From: Chelatococcus sp. YT9
Lineage (GTDB): Bacteria > Pseudomonadota > Alphaproteobacteria > Rhizobiales > Beijerinckiaceae
Assembly (NCBI RefSeq): GCF_018398315.1
Contig: NZ_JAHBRW010000001.1
Coordinates: 1,608,001-1,672,000 of the forward strand
Direction: 5' to 3'
DNA: 64,000 nt
The notes beneath the pieces were generated by a model. That model made no database searches. It worked only from the letters and a program-made list of their open reading frames with translations, and was not told the DNA's origin. The first letter of the stretch is position 1. Each line of letters begins with the position of its first letter. Positions 39,943 through 50,396 of this stretch are shown piece by piece. A program made the position numbers and the translations under genes.

Positions 39943-40575
39943 TTACAGCATGCCGTCCGGGCGTTCGCCGGCAGCCCAGGCGATGGCCTCTTCCAGCCGG
40001 TCGTTTCCCCAAAACAATTCACCGTCACCGGTAAGAAAGGTCGGAGAGCCGAAAAGCCCACGGGAGCGGGCCTCTTCGGTTTCGGCGCGCAACCGTGCCT
40101 TCACGTTCGGGCTTTGCGACTCGGCGAGGGCACGGCCGGGGTCGATGCCGAGGGTTCTCAACACGGAGGTCAACACATCCACGTCGGACATGGGCCGGCC
40201 TTCACCGAACGTGGCGGCGAACAGTGCCCGGGAAAACGGGCCGGCCAGGTCACGATCGCGCAGATGAAGGCCGAGGCGAACGGCTGCCAGGCTGTTGGGT
40301 GGAAAATTCGCCGGAGGCTTGAAGGGTAGGCCGTATTTCGCGCTTTGCCGCGCGAGATCGCGCCAGTGGTAGCGTCCTTTCGCCGGGAAAAGATTGAACG
40401 GCGAATCCGACCAACCCTGCGCTGCGAAAATGGGACCGAGCAGAAAGGGCCGCCAGCGGACATCGACAGCATGGATTTCCGCAAGGGCTTCAATCCGCAT
40501 CGCCGCCAGATAGGCGTAGGGCGACGCGAAATCATACCAGAAATCCAGCTGATGGCGGTGCACGCTGCGCTCCAT
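39943..40575 (-). CDS. 2-hydroxychromene-2-carboxylate isomerase-like protein (DsbA fold)
   Basis: A 210-residue thioredoxin-fold protein of the kappa-GST/HCCA isomerase group. The active-site region is DFWYDFASPYAYLAAMRIE, with Ser replacing the DsbA Cys as in the HCCA group. RPFLLGPIFAAQGW, AAVRLGLHLRDRD and the cis-Pro region RGLFGSPTFLTGDGELFWGNDRL follow. The classic enzyme acts in naphthalene breakdown with glutathione, but no such genes are nearby, so this is probably a general glutathione-dependent isomerase or oxidoreductase. There is no strong ribosome-binding site before the ATG. Confidence 0.88.
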   Translation of the reverse strand: MERSVHRHQLDFWYDFASPYAYLAAMRIEALAEIHAVDVRWRPFLLGPIFAAQGWSDSPFNLFPAKGRYHWRDLARQSAKYGLPFKPPANFPPNSLAAVRLGLHLRDRDLAGPFSRALFAATFGEGRPMSDVDVLTSVLRTLGIDPGRALAESQSPNVKARLRAETEEARSRGLFGSPTFLTGDGELFWGNDRLEEAIAWAAGERPDGML

Positions 40576-40773
40576 TTTATTGAGTCAAGCACCAGTCAGG
40601 ACAGCGGGAAGATGGCGTCAATACGACGGCGATGTCGAGATCGAACAATATCGAGACACAAAATACCTGTGGCACCGCCACGCATCTTTTCGCACGGGAC
40701 ACGCGCGGGTGCGCTTTTTTTGGACAGCCTCGCCAAAACGTCGCATCTTTGTCGTATCCGCGGTGCGCGATGG

Positions 40774-40801
40774 CTTGCGCCCCTTGGCGCGCGCACTATA
40801 G
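40774..40801 (+). promoter_or_regulatory. Candidate argG promoter
   Basis: TTGCGC (40774-40779) and TATAGT (40796-40801) are 16 nt apart, about 60 nt upstream of the argG start, in the gap divergent from the isomerase-like gene. The -10 is good and the -35 is moderate. This is a pattern match only. Confidence 0.4.
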
Positions 40802-40861
40802 TCCCGCGGCATCCCATGCAGGCAGCGTAAGCGGCCGCGTTTGTCGACGAGATCTGAACCC

Positions 40862-42105
<1,244 letters not shown>

Positions 42106-42109
<4 letters not shown>

Positions 42110-42873
42110 CAGCCACTGGGGCGACGCCCACGGATCCTGCGCCGCCCCCCTCTTCTCAGCCCGCCGCAACGCGGCCGCGGGCCGCGAAGCGACCAGCCAG
42201 GAAAGAAGCGGTTTTGCGGCTGGGCCGCATCGCCGGGGTTCCCGTCGAAATCGACGGCGGCTTTCTCCTCGTGGCGATCCTTCTGGCGGCGCCGTATTGG
42301 CTCGCGGGCAGGCCCCAGACCATCGCGCTCGGCGCGGGCTTCGTCGTGCTTCTCGGGATTTCGGTTCTGGTGCACGAACTTGCGCATTCCAAGGTTGCAC
42401 GGCTGTTCGACATTCCTTCGCAGGCGATCCGGCTCAACGCCTTCGGCGGTGTCGCCCACCTCAAATGGATGCCGAAGACACCCTGGAAGGCGGTGGCCAT
42501 CCTGCTGGCAGGACCCGTGAGCAACCTTGTTCTCTACGGGCTGTTCGAGGCCGCGTCGGGCTTCACAACCCGTGAGACACCGCCTTTGCTCCGCGCCTTC
42601 CTCGATGTCGGCAGCTGGATCAACGTTTCGCTCGGGCTGTTCAACCTGCTGCCTGCCTTTCCGCTCGATGGCGGCCGCAGCGCATATGTTATCCTCGCGC
42701 CTGTCATCGGAAACAGAAGAGCGGGTCTGGCAATCGCGCTCTGCGGCCTTGCCCTCGTTGCTGCGCTGGCCGCATTTTCGTTCAGCCACGGTCTCTGGCT
42801 GCTCGTGATCGCGCTCATCCTGGCCCAGCCTAATCTCGCGGTGTTCAAGCGGGCTCGTCAGGGGGCCGCCTGA
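42106..42873 (+). CDS. M50-family (site-2 protease-like) membrane metallopeptidase
   Basis: A 255-residue membrane protein with five or six hydrophobic segments after a Pro/Ala-rich cytoplasmic N-terminus of about 35 residues. The zinc motif HELAH is seen in [15 protein letters not shown], and the distal ligand motif in [21 protein letters not shown], both in place. These mark an intramembrane zinc protease of the SpoIVFB/Rip3 type, without PDZ or CBS domains. The substrate is unknown. The GTG start overlaps the argG stop (GTGA), so the two are likely co-translated, although no metabolic link is evident. Confidence 0.92.
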
Positions 42874-42906
42874 GATCTCCCGAGCCGTCCTGCCAGGCGA
42901 GGTTGC

Positions 42907-44085
42907 TCAGGACCGGCTGCGCAGCCCGAAATGGACCAGAATCGCCAGAAGCCCCATGACCGGCATGATCGTCATCAGCGCGATATAGGGGTCGGCGAAG
43001 AACGCCGAGATGGCCGAGCCCGCGAGACCGCCGGCAATCTGCAGGAAGCCGACCATGGCTGCGGCTGCCCCCGCGATGCGCGGAAAATTCGCGAGCGCGC
43101 TGGTGGTCGCGCCCGGCATCGTGAGTGCGAGGCCGAAGGCCCACAGCATCACGGGTACCATGACTGTGACGAACGACGGCTCGTGAAACAGCGCGATGAA
43201 AAATCCGAGCGAGGCGGTGAGGGTGAAGCAAAGCCCGATGGAAATGATACGTTCGGCACCGAGATAGGTGATGAAGCGCGCGGTAAGGAGAGAGCCGAGG
43301 GCGTAGGATCCGGATTGCAGCATCATCCCAAGACCGAAAATGATCGGGCTCAGGCCCACTTCGCCGATGAGAACGAAAGGCAGAAGGGTGGCGAGCGTGT
43401 AGAGACCGCCGGTGACCAGCGCAAGAAGGAAGCCGGCCCGCAGAAAAGCCCGGTCCGTGAGCAGCGTCTTGTAGCTCGCCATGAACTGCCGTGGCCGGGC
43501 CATGGCCGGATCAGGCCGATTGTTGGTCTCGCGCGTCGCGAACAGAAGGACGCCGATTGCCGCAGCGGCGTAGATGGCCATCAAGACGAACAGCGCACGC
43601 CAGCTGAAAACACTGAGGGTGAGGCCGCCAAGCACCGGCGACAAGGCGGGCCCCACGGCGAGCATCAGGCCAATCAGGCTCATGATCCTAACGGACGAGG
43701 CGCCGGTAAACTGGTCGCGCACCATCGCCCGCGAAATGGCGACGCCCGCGGCGGCTCCCGTACCCTGCAGGATGCGCCCGGCCAAAAGCCAACCGATCGA
43801 CGGCGACCACAGCGCAATCAGGCTGCCGACGAGATGGAGCGAGAAGAAGCCAATTGCGATGGGGCGCCGTCCATAGGCGTCTGACAACGGGCCACAGGCG
43901 AGTTGCGCCAGAGCATAGCCGATGAAATAGGCGGTGATGGTCAGCTTGATGGCGGCGGACGATGTCGCGAGTTCATCGACGAGTGTTGGCATCGCGGGCG
44001 TATACAGGGCAAGGCTGACCGGCCCCAGCGCGACCAGGAACGCCCCGAGTATGGCCGTATACCGCTCCGTCATGACCGTTGGCAT
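42907..44085 (-). CDS. Bcr/CflA-type drug resistance MFS transporter
   Basis: A 392-residue 12-helix major facilitator exporter. The N-terminal helix LGAFLVALGPVSLALYTPAMPTLVDEL is followed by the family loop AQLACGPLSDAYGRRPIAIGFF between helices 2 and 3. GRILQGTGAAAGVAISRAMVRDQF is typical of Bcr/CflA proteins. Helices continue to the C-terminus (IALMTIMPVMGLLAILVHFG). Family members export bicyclomycin, sulfonamides, chloramphenicol or metabolites by proton antiport; the substrate here is unknown. The ATG at 44085 has GGAGGGGCGG upstream; 44073 is an alternative. Confidence 0.92.
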   Translation of the reverse strand: MPTVMTERYTAILGAFLVALGPVSLALYTPAMPTLVDELATSSAAIKLTITAYFIGYALAQLACGPLSDAYGRRPIAIGFFSLHLVGSLIALWSPSIGWLLAGRILQGTGAAAGVAISRAMVRDQFTGASSVRIMSLIGLMLAVGPALSPVLGGLTLSVFSWRALFVLMAIYAAAAIGVLLFATRETNNRPDPAMARPRQFMASYKTLLTDRAFLRAGFLLALVTGGLYTLATLLPFVLIGEVGLSPIIFGLGMMLQSGSYALGSLLTARFITYLGAERIISIGLCFTLTASLGFFIALFHEPSFVTVMVPVMLWAFGLALTMPGATTSALANFPRIAGAAAAMVGFLQIAGGLAGSAISAFFADPYIALMTIMPVMGLLAILVHFGLRSRS

Positions 44086-44498
44086 GCGGATTTCCGCCCC
44101 TCCCCCAGGGCGGGCCTGGTGTCGGGACGCTCCTACCAGGCCATGGACGCCGGGGCGTCGCGGGCGAAGGAGCGGTTTGCTCCTGACATGTCTATGGCCG
44201 TTTTCCAACCTGCCATGCCCATCGTCATCAGGCTGCACCTCCCCAGGTACCAGCCGCCTGATAACGAATCTTGCTTAGGGGGGAGAGGCGGCGAGGTCAA
44301 TGTGGCGGCGGCTTCATCCATTAGCCAATTGCAACGCTACACGTTGCCGTGGCAGCGATTTCGCCGTATATGCAGTGCAACATGCGCGGCTGCGGACCTC
44401 GGGAGGTTCGCGGCCCGTTATTCATATTGTCATCGTCAATCTGCTAACAACCGGCCCTGATCCGTAAGGTTCCGAGAGGGTCGCGGCCAGGAAAACCC
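44086..44498. other. Intergenic region between divergent MFS gene and typA
   Basis: About 410 nt with no supported gene. An inverted repeat GCAACG-CTACA-CGTTGC lies at 44331-44347, a possible operator. The last about 60 nt are less GC-rich (TTATTCATATTGTCATC) and probably include the typA promoter, although no clean -35/-10 pair stands out. Confidence 0.4.
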
Positions 44499-46325
44499 AT
44501 GAATTTGCGTAACATAGCGATTATCGCACACGTCGACCACGGAAAGACCACCCTCGTCGACAAATTGCTCCAGCAGTCGGGCTCGTTTCGCGAGAACCAG
44601 CGCGTCGCCGAACGCGTCATGGATTCCAACGACCTTGAGAAGGAACGGGGCATCACCATCCTTGCCAAGGCGACCTCCGTCGTCTGGAAGGATGTCCGCA
44701 TTAATATCGTGGATACGCCCGGCCACGCCGATTTCGGCGGCGAGGTAGAGCGCATTCTCTCCATGGTCGACGGTGCCATCGTTCTCGTCGATGCGGCCGA
44801 AGGTCCCATGCCGCAGACGAAGTTCGTCGTCGGCAAGGCGCTTAAGATCGGCCTCAAGCCGATCGTGGCGATCAACAAGGTGGATCGTCCCGACGCACGC
44901 GCGGCGGAAGTCATCAACGAGGTGTTCGACCTTTTCGCCGCGCTCGACGCGACCGACGAGCAGCTCGACTTCCCGATCCTCTACGGCTCTGGCCGCGACG
45001 GCTGGATGGCCCACTCGCCCGAGGGCCCGAAGGAGGATGGACTGGCGCCGTTGTTCGACCTCGTGGTCAAGCACGTCCCGCCGGCCAAGGTCGAGGAAGG
45101 TCAGTTTCGCATGCTAGGCACGCTGCTCGAGGCCAACCCCTTCCTCGGGCGCATCATCACCGGGCGCATTGCGTCGGGAACGGTGAAGCCGAACCAGACC
45201 ATCAAGGTCATCGATCGTGACGGCAACCTGGTCGAAAACGGCCGTGTCTCCAAGATTCTTGCCTTCCGTGGCATTGAGCGTCAGCCGATTGAGATCGGCG
45301 AGGCGGGCGATATCGTGTCCATCGCCGGGCTCGTGAAGGGCTCCGTTGCCGACACCTTCTGCGACCCTTCGGTCACCGAGGCGATCCAGGCCCAGCCGAT
45401 TGATCCGCCGACCGTCACCATGTCCTTCATCGTCAATGATTCGCCGCTTGCCGGCACCGAAGGCGACAAGGTCACGAGCCGCATGATCCGGGATCGCCTG
45501 TTCAAGGAAGCGGAAGGCAACGTTACGCTGAAGATCGAGGAATCGCAGGACAAGGATTCGTTCTTCGTCTCCGGACGTGGCGAATTGCAGCTTGCCATTC
45601 TCATCGAGACGATGCGCCGCGAGGGCTTTGAACTCGCCGTTTCGCGTCCCCGCGTCGTATTCTCCCAGGGAGAGAATGGCGAGACGCTGGAGCCGATCGA
45701 AGAGGTCGTCATCGACGTCGACGAGGAATATTCCGGCACCGTCGTGCAGAAAATGTCCGAGCGCCGCGCCGAAATGGTCGAGATGCGCCCCTCCGGCGGC
45801 AATCGCCAGCGGCTGGTGTTCTACGCGCCGACCCGCGGCCTTATCGGTTACCAATCGGAATTGCTGACGGACACGCGTGGCACGGCGATCATGAACCGGC
45901 TGTTCCATGCCTACGAGCCCTTCAAGGGCGAGATCGCCGGCCGCAACAACGGCGTGCTGATCTCCAACGAGCAGGGCGAGGCCGTCGCTTACGCGCTCTG
46001 GAACCTTGAGGATCGCGGCCCGATGGTTATCGAACCGGGCTGGAAGGTGTACCAGGGGATGATCGTGGGCATCCACACCCGCGACAACGACCTCGAGGTC
46101 AATGTGCTGAAGGGCAAGAAGCTCACCAACATTCGTACCACCTCCAAGGACGAGGCCGTCCGCTTGACCCCGCCGGTCAAGATGACGCTGGAGCGGGCTT
46201 TGGCCTGGATCCAGGACGACGAACTGGTCGAGGTCACGCCGAAGTCGATCCGCTTGCGCAAGACGCTGCTCGACCCCAATGATCGCAAGCGCGCCGAGCG
46301 CCAGAAGGAAGCCATGAGCGCCTGA
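44499..46325 (+). CDS. typA: Translational GTPase TypA/BipA
   Basis: A 608-residue ribosome-binding GTPase of the EF-G group, involved in stress adaptation and 50S assembly. MNLRNIAIIAHVDHGKTTLVDKLL (G1), ERGITILAK (G2), DTPGHADFGGEVERIL (G3) and AINKVDRPDARA (G4) are intact. Domains II and III and the TypA-specific C-terminal part follow (APTRGLIGYQSELLTDTRGT, PVKMTLERALAWIQDDELVEVTP). CCAGGAAAA precedes the ATG. A strong terminator lies about 50 nt after the stop. Confidence 0.98.
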   Translation: MNLRNIAIIAHVDHGKTTLVDKLLQQSGSFRENQRVAERVMDSNDLEKERGITILAKATSVVWKDVRINIVDTPGHADFGGEVERILSMVDGAIVLVDAAEGPMPQTKFVVGKALKIGLKPIVAINKVDRPDARAAEVINEVFDLFAALDATDEQLDFPILYGSGRDGWMAHSPEGPKEDGLAPLFDLVVKHVPPAKVEEGQFRMLGTLLEANPFLGRIITGRIASGTVKPNQTIKVIDRDGNLVENGRVSKILAFRGIERQPIEIGEAGDIVSIAGLVKGSVADTFCDPSVTEAIQAQPIDPPTVTMSFIVNDSPLAGTEGDKVTSRMIRDRLFKEAEGNVTLKIEESQDKDSFFVSGRGELQLAILIETMRREGFELAVSRPRVVFSQGENGETLEPIEEVVIDVDEEYSGTVVQKMSERRAEMVEMRPSGGNRQRLVFYAPTRGLIGYQSELLTDTRGTAIMNRLFHAYEPFKGEIAGRNNGVLISNEQGEAVAYALWNLEDRGPMVIEPGWKVYQGMIVGIHTRDNDLEVNVLKGKKLTNIRTTSKDEAVRLTPPVKMTLERALAWIQDDELVEVTPKSIRLRKTLLDPNDRKRAERQKEAMSA

Positions 46326-46372
46326 TCGCCTCGCGGGAATCCGGTGGGTCCCGCCTCTGGGAGCTTGTGTCG

Positions 46373-46408
46373 AGGACGCGCATCGCCAGATGCGCGTCCT
46401 TTTTGTTT
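46373..46408 (+). terminator. Intrinsic terminator of typA
   Basis: AGGACGCGCATC and GATGCGCGTCCT pair perfectly around GCCA, followed by TTTTTGTTT. A 12-bp stem plus T-run about 50 nt after the typA stop is a clear rho-independent terminator. Confidence 0.93.
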
Positions 46409-46544
46409 CGGGTCACGACGCGGGGTGACACGATCCACGCCCTCTCTGAATGTCGATTGATCACGCAAGAGTGTTGTGGCTCCAGGGCTGCGTGCCACAT
46501 ACAGGAGACGATCGCCCTGCTGGAGTGAGAGTTCGCTTATGTCT

Positions 46545-46589
46545 CGCCAAGCCATGCCCCGCCAAGCCATGCCCCGCCGATACATGTCC
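46545..46589 (+). repeat. Three-unit 15-bp tandem repeat upstream of ATPase gene
   Basis: CGCCAAGCCATGCCC occurs twice in tandem (46545-46559 and 46560-46574), followed by a diverged third unit CGCCGATACATGTCC (46575-46589). The array ends 26 nt before the ATPase start codon, so it lies in the leader or promoter. Copy number could vary by slippage. Confidence 0.7.
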
Positions 46590-46615
46590 CGGAACATCCA
46601 GCACTGGCCTCTCCG

Positions 46616-47806
46616 ATGACCGTTGCTATCCGTGAGGTCGCCATCACTGGCTACCGCTCTGTGCGTGCCATTCGCTTTCCACTACGCCAGCTCAACGTCT
46701 TCGTAGGCGCCAATGGCGTCGGCAAGACGAACCTATACCGTGGTCTGCAACTGGTGCGGGCAGCAGCGGCCGGCACATTGGCGCGGGAGCTCGCCGCCGA
46801 GGGCGGTATGGAATCCGCGCTTTGGGCCGGCGTACGAGATCCCAGGAAGCCGGCGCGTATCAAGCTGGGCGTCGAGTTCGGCACCACCGGGCCGAGCTGG
46901 GATGAGACCGACGACCCACCACGATCCAGCCTGGCGCAGGGCTATGAGATCGAGGTTGGCTTACCCATGCCGGGCTCCGGCGGCCGGGCCGCGGTCGCAG
47001 CCTTTCCGCTCGAACCGCAGATCAAGGCCGAAACGCTGACGAGCCTCGAAGGGCGCCGTCCGCGTATTCTTCTGGAACGGCGCGGGCCGATGACCAAGGC
47101 GCTCGATGCACAGGGGCGCAAGCAGAGCCATGCCGACGGGTTGATGGCCTCCGAGACCGCGCTTGGCTCCCTCGACGATCCCATTCACTTCCCCGACGTG
47201 GCGATTGCCCGCCGGCTCATGCTGGACTGGCGCTTCTATCATGACTTTCGCACGGACGCGGCGGCGCCGCTGCGCCGTCCCTGCCTCGCGGTGACGACGC
47301 CGACGCTATCCTCCGACGGCGCCGATCTTGCTGCTGTCTTCGCCACGCTCGTGCACATCCGCGAGGACACGACAGAGCTTGACGCGGCGATTGACGATGC
47401 TTTTCCCGGTGCGCAGCTCGTCTGCCCCGTGCCTGGCCGGCATGCGTCCTTCGGCATCATCTTTCCCGATTACCCGAAACGGGTCTTCGAGATGGCTGAG
47501 CTATCCGACGGCACCCTGCGCTATCTCGCACTGATGGGGGCGCTGCTGTCCTATCGTCTGCCGGGATTCGTCGCTCTCAACGAACCGGAGACCAGCCTCC
47601 ATCCCGATCTGCTCGGGCCGCTGGCGCGGCTTATCGCCCGGGCGGCGCGGCACGCGCAGATCTGGCTCGTCACACACTCAGAGAAACTCGCGGCAGAACT
47701 CGCGCGCCATGGGGGCGTCACGCCGCGCACCATCATTCGTCGCGATGGCGGTACCTGGATCGAGGGTCTGCGTCTCGCCGGCAATTTCGCCGACGACGAA
47801 AGCTGA
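46616..47806 (+). CDS. Orphan AAA ATPase, RecF/OLD-like (COG4637-type)
   Basis: A 396-residue ATPase of the RecF/SMC-like group. The N-terminus reads REVAITGYRSVRAIRFPLRQLNVFVGANGVGKTNLYRGLQ with a complete Walker A (GANGVGKT). The C-terminal half has ELSDGTLRYLALMGALLS (signature-like), FVALNEPETSLHPDLLGPLARLI (Walker B) and IWLVTHSEKLAAEL (His switch). There is no long coiled coil and no TOPRIM nuclease domain, unlike SMC or OLD proteins. No partner nuclease is adjacent. The function is unknown; DNA repair or genome maintenance is the usual guess. There is no clear ribosome-binding site before the ATG. Confidence 0.88.
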   Translation: MTVAIREVAITGYRSVRAIRFPLRQLNVFVGANGVGKTNLYRGLQLVRAAAAGTLARELAAEGGMESALWAGVRDPRKPARIKLGVEFGTTGPSWDETDDPPRSSLAQGYEIEVGLPMPGSGGRAAVAAFPLEPQIKAETLTSLEGRRPRILLERRGPMTKALDAQGRKQSHADGLMASETALGSLDDPIHFPDVAIARRLMLDWRFYHDFRTDAAAPLRRPCLAVTTPTLSSDGADLAAVFATLVHIREDTTELDAAIDDAFPGAQLVCPVPGRHASFGIIFPDYPKRVFEMAELSDGTLRYLALMGALLSYRLPGFVALNEPETSLHPDLLGPLARLIARAARHAQIWLVTHSEKLAAELARHGGVTPRTIIRRDGGTWIEGLRLAGNFADDES

Positions 47807-47827
47807 GCGTGAACGCCCTGCGCGCCG

Positions 47828-48763
47828 CTATTGCGGGCCGAGCTTCTCGATCAGAGCCCCGAGATCGCGATGATCTTCCTCGGTGCAGTCCGCGAGCGGC
47901 GGACGCACCGGGCCGGCGGACCGGCCGACGAGGCGGGCACCGGCCTTCACAATCGACACGGCATAGCCGCCGCCGCGATTGCGGATCGCGATATAGGGAA
48001 TGAAGAATTCCTTCAGGAGGCGCGACGTGGTCTGGCGGTCTCCTTCGCGCACTGCCTTGTAAAATGCGATGGCCGTGCGCGGGATGAAGTTGAAGACGGC
48101 AGAGGAATAAACGGGGAAGCCCGCAGCGTTGTAGGCCTCCGCGAAAACCTCGGCCGTGGGCAGGCCACCGAGATAGCTCACGCGATCCTCGAGGCGGTTG
48201 CGGATGATGGTGACGGCTTCGATGTCGCCCACGCCGTCTTTGAAGCCGATAAGGTTGGGATTGGCGTCCACCAGCTTTTCGAGGGTCGCCACGTCGAGCT
48301 TGCAGACATTGCGGTTATAGACAACGACGCCGATCCGCACGGATTTGCACACGGCGTCGATATGGGCAGCGAGCCCGCGTTGGGTCGTCTCGGTCAGATA
48401 GTGCGGCATCAGCAGGATGCCTGCGGCACCAGCGGCTTCGGCGTTCCGTGCCATTTCGATCGCCAGCCGTGTGCCATAGCCCGCCCCTGCTATGATTGGC
48501 GTATTGTTGCCGCAGGTTTCCACCGCCGCACGGATAACGCGCTGGTGCTCGGCAGGCGTCAGCGAGAACGCTTCACCCGTGCCCCCGGCGGCAAACAAGA
48601 CCGTGGCGCCATAGGGCATCAACCATTCGAGGCGGCCGCGGTAGCCAGCTTCGTTGAAATCGCCGTTCTCGTCAAAATCCGTGAGGGGAAAGGACATCAG
48701 GCCCGAGGACAGGACGTGCTTGAGCTCTTGGGGATCGATGGCGCGGGCGGGTGGATGGTTCAC
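47828..48763 (-). CDS. kdgD: 5-dehydro-4-deoxyglucarate dehydratase
   Basis: A 311-residue member of the DHDPS/NAL aldolase superfamily. It dehydrates and decarboxylates 5-keto-4-deoxy-glucarate to 2,5-dioxopentanoate (2-oxoglutarate semialdehyde). The start [49 protein letters not shown], the tyrosine region [10 protein letters not shown] and the Schiff-base lysine segment [14 protein letters not shown] fit KdgD rather than DapA. The start is GTG at 48763, with GAAGGA 9 nt upstream. It follows the enolase-superfamily gene by 34 nt, forming an aldarate-degradation pair. The next enzyme, a semialdehyde dehydrogenase, is not in the window. Confidence 0.92.
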   Translation of the reverse strand: MNHPPARAIDPQELKHVLSSGLMSFPLTDFDENGDFNEAGYRGRLEWLMPYGATVLFAAGGTGEAFSLTPAEHQRVIRAAVETCGNNTPIIAGAGYGTRLAIEMARNAEAAGAAGILLMPHYLTETTQRGLAAHIDAVCKSVRIGVVVYNRNVCKLDVATLEKLVDANPNLIGFKDGVGDIEAVTIIRNRLEDRVSYLGGLPTAEVFAEAYNAAGFPVYSSAVFNFIPRTAIAFYKAVREGDRQTTSRLLKEFFIPYIAIRNRGGGYAVSIVKAGARLVGRSAGPVRPPLADCTEEDHRDLGALIEKLGPQ

Positions 48764-48797
48764 TGTCAGAAATCCTTCGGGTGAGCCGTCCCGGTGA

Positions 48798-49958
48798 TCA
48801 GCGGTATGCGCCGTCCACCAGATTGGCGTCGATGAAGTCGAAATTGATGTCCTCACCCAGGCCCGGCCTGTCGGAGAGATGCACGAAACCGTCGGCGTCC
48901 ATGGGATCCGAGAGGCTGTGCAGATATTCGGCACCGTCATCATATTCGAGGAAGGGATGAAGGAGCCCGCGCTCGTACCAACGGCAATTCTTGGCGACTG
49001 CAGTCACGATGAGATTAGCCGCGCCATTGCCGTGCACTTCGCAGTTCATGCCGAAGGATTCGGCGAGATGCATGGACTTGAGCGCAGGTGAGATACCCCC
49101 CACATCGTGCACCCCGGTGCGGAGAATATCGCAGGCTTTTGCCGAGGCCCATTCCGCACGGGTGAAATGCTTGCCCGCCGCGCTTTCGGGGCCGAGCACC
49201 GGGATGTCCAGCGCCGCCGTCAACCAGGCGTAGGAGGACTGGCTCTGCTCGTCCATCGGCTCCTCAATCCAAGCGAAGCCGAGCTTTTCCAGCCCTCGGC
49301 CGAGCTCGTAGGCTTCCGTGCGCGAATACCAATGGAATGCATCTATCATCAGGTGGATGTCAGGCCCCACGGCTTCGCGTACGGCGGCGCAGGCCTTGAG
49401 ATCGGCTTTCACGTCCGGTGCCCAGGACACTGGCGGCATCCAGGTGTGCAGCTTGATGCCCTTGTAGCCACGCTTCACCAGCATTTCCGCAAAGCGCCCA
49501 TAGTCCTCGGGGGTGGCGAGGCCCCCTTCGAGCTCGTCGCCGCACATCGTGGAGCCGTAAGCGGGGACCTTGTCCCGATACGCGCCGATGAGCTTGTAGA
49601 CCGGTAGCCCGAGCTTGCGCCCGGCGAGATCCCATAGGGCGCAATCGACGACGGCAAGTGTCCGATCCGTGAGCTGAGCCGCGCTACCGCGTTGCCAGTG
49701 GGCGAGCTCCTGCCACAGCCGCTCGCGGTCGAAGGGGTCCTGGCCCAGCAGCACGCGCTTCACGAAGGCTTCGATCAGGTGCGGTCGCACGACCTCCGGC
49801 GTCGCAAAGCAATGGCCCTCGGTCCCATCATCGCACACGATGGTGAGCAGCGCCTGTCTCACCTTGTGCGGTTCGCCGGGGTGCGCGTGGCCGGCCGAAT
49901 CCTGGTGGCGGCGTGTCGTGTGACGAAATACGCGGACCTTGATATCGACGATCTGCAT
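48798..49958 (-). CDS. Mandelate racemase/muconate lactonizing enzyme family protein, probable sugar-acid dehydratase or cycloisomerase
   Basis: A 386-residue enolase-superfamily enzyme. The catalytic barrel shows YKGIKLHTW (Lys-x-His acid/base region), the Mg2+ ligands in [21 protein letters not shown] and IPVLGPES, and the His region [12 protein letters not shown]. These fit the mandelate racemase/dehydratase subgroup. Adjacent kdgD suggests it acts on a sugar diacid or its lactone (galactarate, glucarate or galactarolactone), producing the KdgD substrate directly or after one step. Which substrate is not shown. The first codon is ATG at 49958; an in-frame TTG precedes it. Confidence 0.87.
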   Translation of the reverse strand: MQIVDIKVRVFRHTTRRHQDSAGHAHPGEPHKVRQALLTIVCDDGTEGHCFATPEVVRPHLIEAFVKRVLLGQDPFDRERLWQELAHWQRGSAAQLTDRTLAVVDCALWDLAGRKLGLPVYKLIGAYRDKVPAYGSTMCGDELEGGLATPEDYGRFAEMLVKRGYKGIKLHTWMPPVSWAPDVKADLKACAAVREAVGPDIHLMIDAFHWYSRTEAYELGRGLEKLGFAWIEEPMDEQSQSSYAWLTAALDIPVLGPESAAGKHFTRAEWASAKACDILRTGVHDVGGISPALKSMHLAESFGMNCEVHGNGAANLIVTAVAKNCRWYERGLLHPFLEYDDGAEYLHSLSDPMDADGFVHLSDRPGLGEDINFDFIDANLVDGAYR

Positions 49959-50338
49959 CAACGCCGCCCCCCGGATATCTCTGGCGATGCATGCGACCGT
50001 AACAACTTATATGACAACCGACAAGCACGGTTTGCGCAGGGCAGAGGCGGAGGCGGCGCGTAGGCTGTCGTCAGCTTCGTGCGGGAACAGGGTCCCGCGT
50101 GGAACGCTGTGATGGCCTCGATAGCGCCATGAACGCTGCAGGCTCAGCTTAGGGCAACGGACGTGCCGCGTAGCGTGCCGATCTGGAGAATTTGGCAACG
50201 CCTTCAAGAAGCACTGGCGCCGCGGTGCCCTAAGCGGGGGCGGCCACAAAGGTTGAGAACGTCGCAAACGGGACGGCGAGGCCGTGGAACGGTCATCCAC
50301 ACATGGAGGTCTGCGCGGGACGCAATGGTCCCTTCCGC
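49959..50338. other. Region between the aldarate operon and the carD terminator
   Basis: No gene is supported. On the minus strand it holds the promoter region of the aldarate operon. An AT-rich patch at 49999-50017 (minus strand TTGTCATATAAGTTGTT) stands out in GC-rich surroundings and carries two GTTGT words about 12 nt apart. That could be a regulator site, for example for a GntR-type protein, but this is a guess. Confidence 0.35.
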
Positions 50339-50375
50339 TAAAAAAAGCCCGCCCTCTTTCCGGAGGGCGGGCTTT
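50339..50375 (-). terminator. Intrinsic terminator of carD
   Basis: AAGCCCGCCCTC and GAGGGCGGGCTT (50345-50356 and 50363-50374) form a 12-bp perfect stem. On the minus strand a T-run follows. It starts about 22 nt after the carD stop. Confidence 0.92.
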
Positions 50376-50396
50376 GAACAAACGCGAGGCGAAGCC

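Noticed and set aside
40710-40730. Terminator suggested by a GC-rich stretch followed by seven T upstream of argG
   Set aside because: The possible stem is at most four base pairs and no plus-strand gene ends nearby.
45114-46076. A 320-codon minus-strand frame inside typA
   Set aside because: Antisense shadow of a conserved GTPase, no ribosome-binding site and no known domain.
46450-46635. A 61-codon frame covering the 15-bp repeats before the ATPase gene
   Set aside because: Its Cys/Pro-rich content simply reflects the tandem repeat, and it overlaps the ATPase start without a ribosome-binding site.
46616-47806. OLD-family defence nuclease
   Set aside because: The protein has only the ATPase part; there is no TOPRIM domain and no UvrD-like or nuclease partner beside it.
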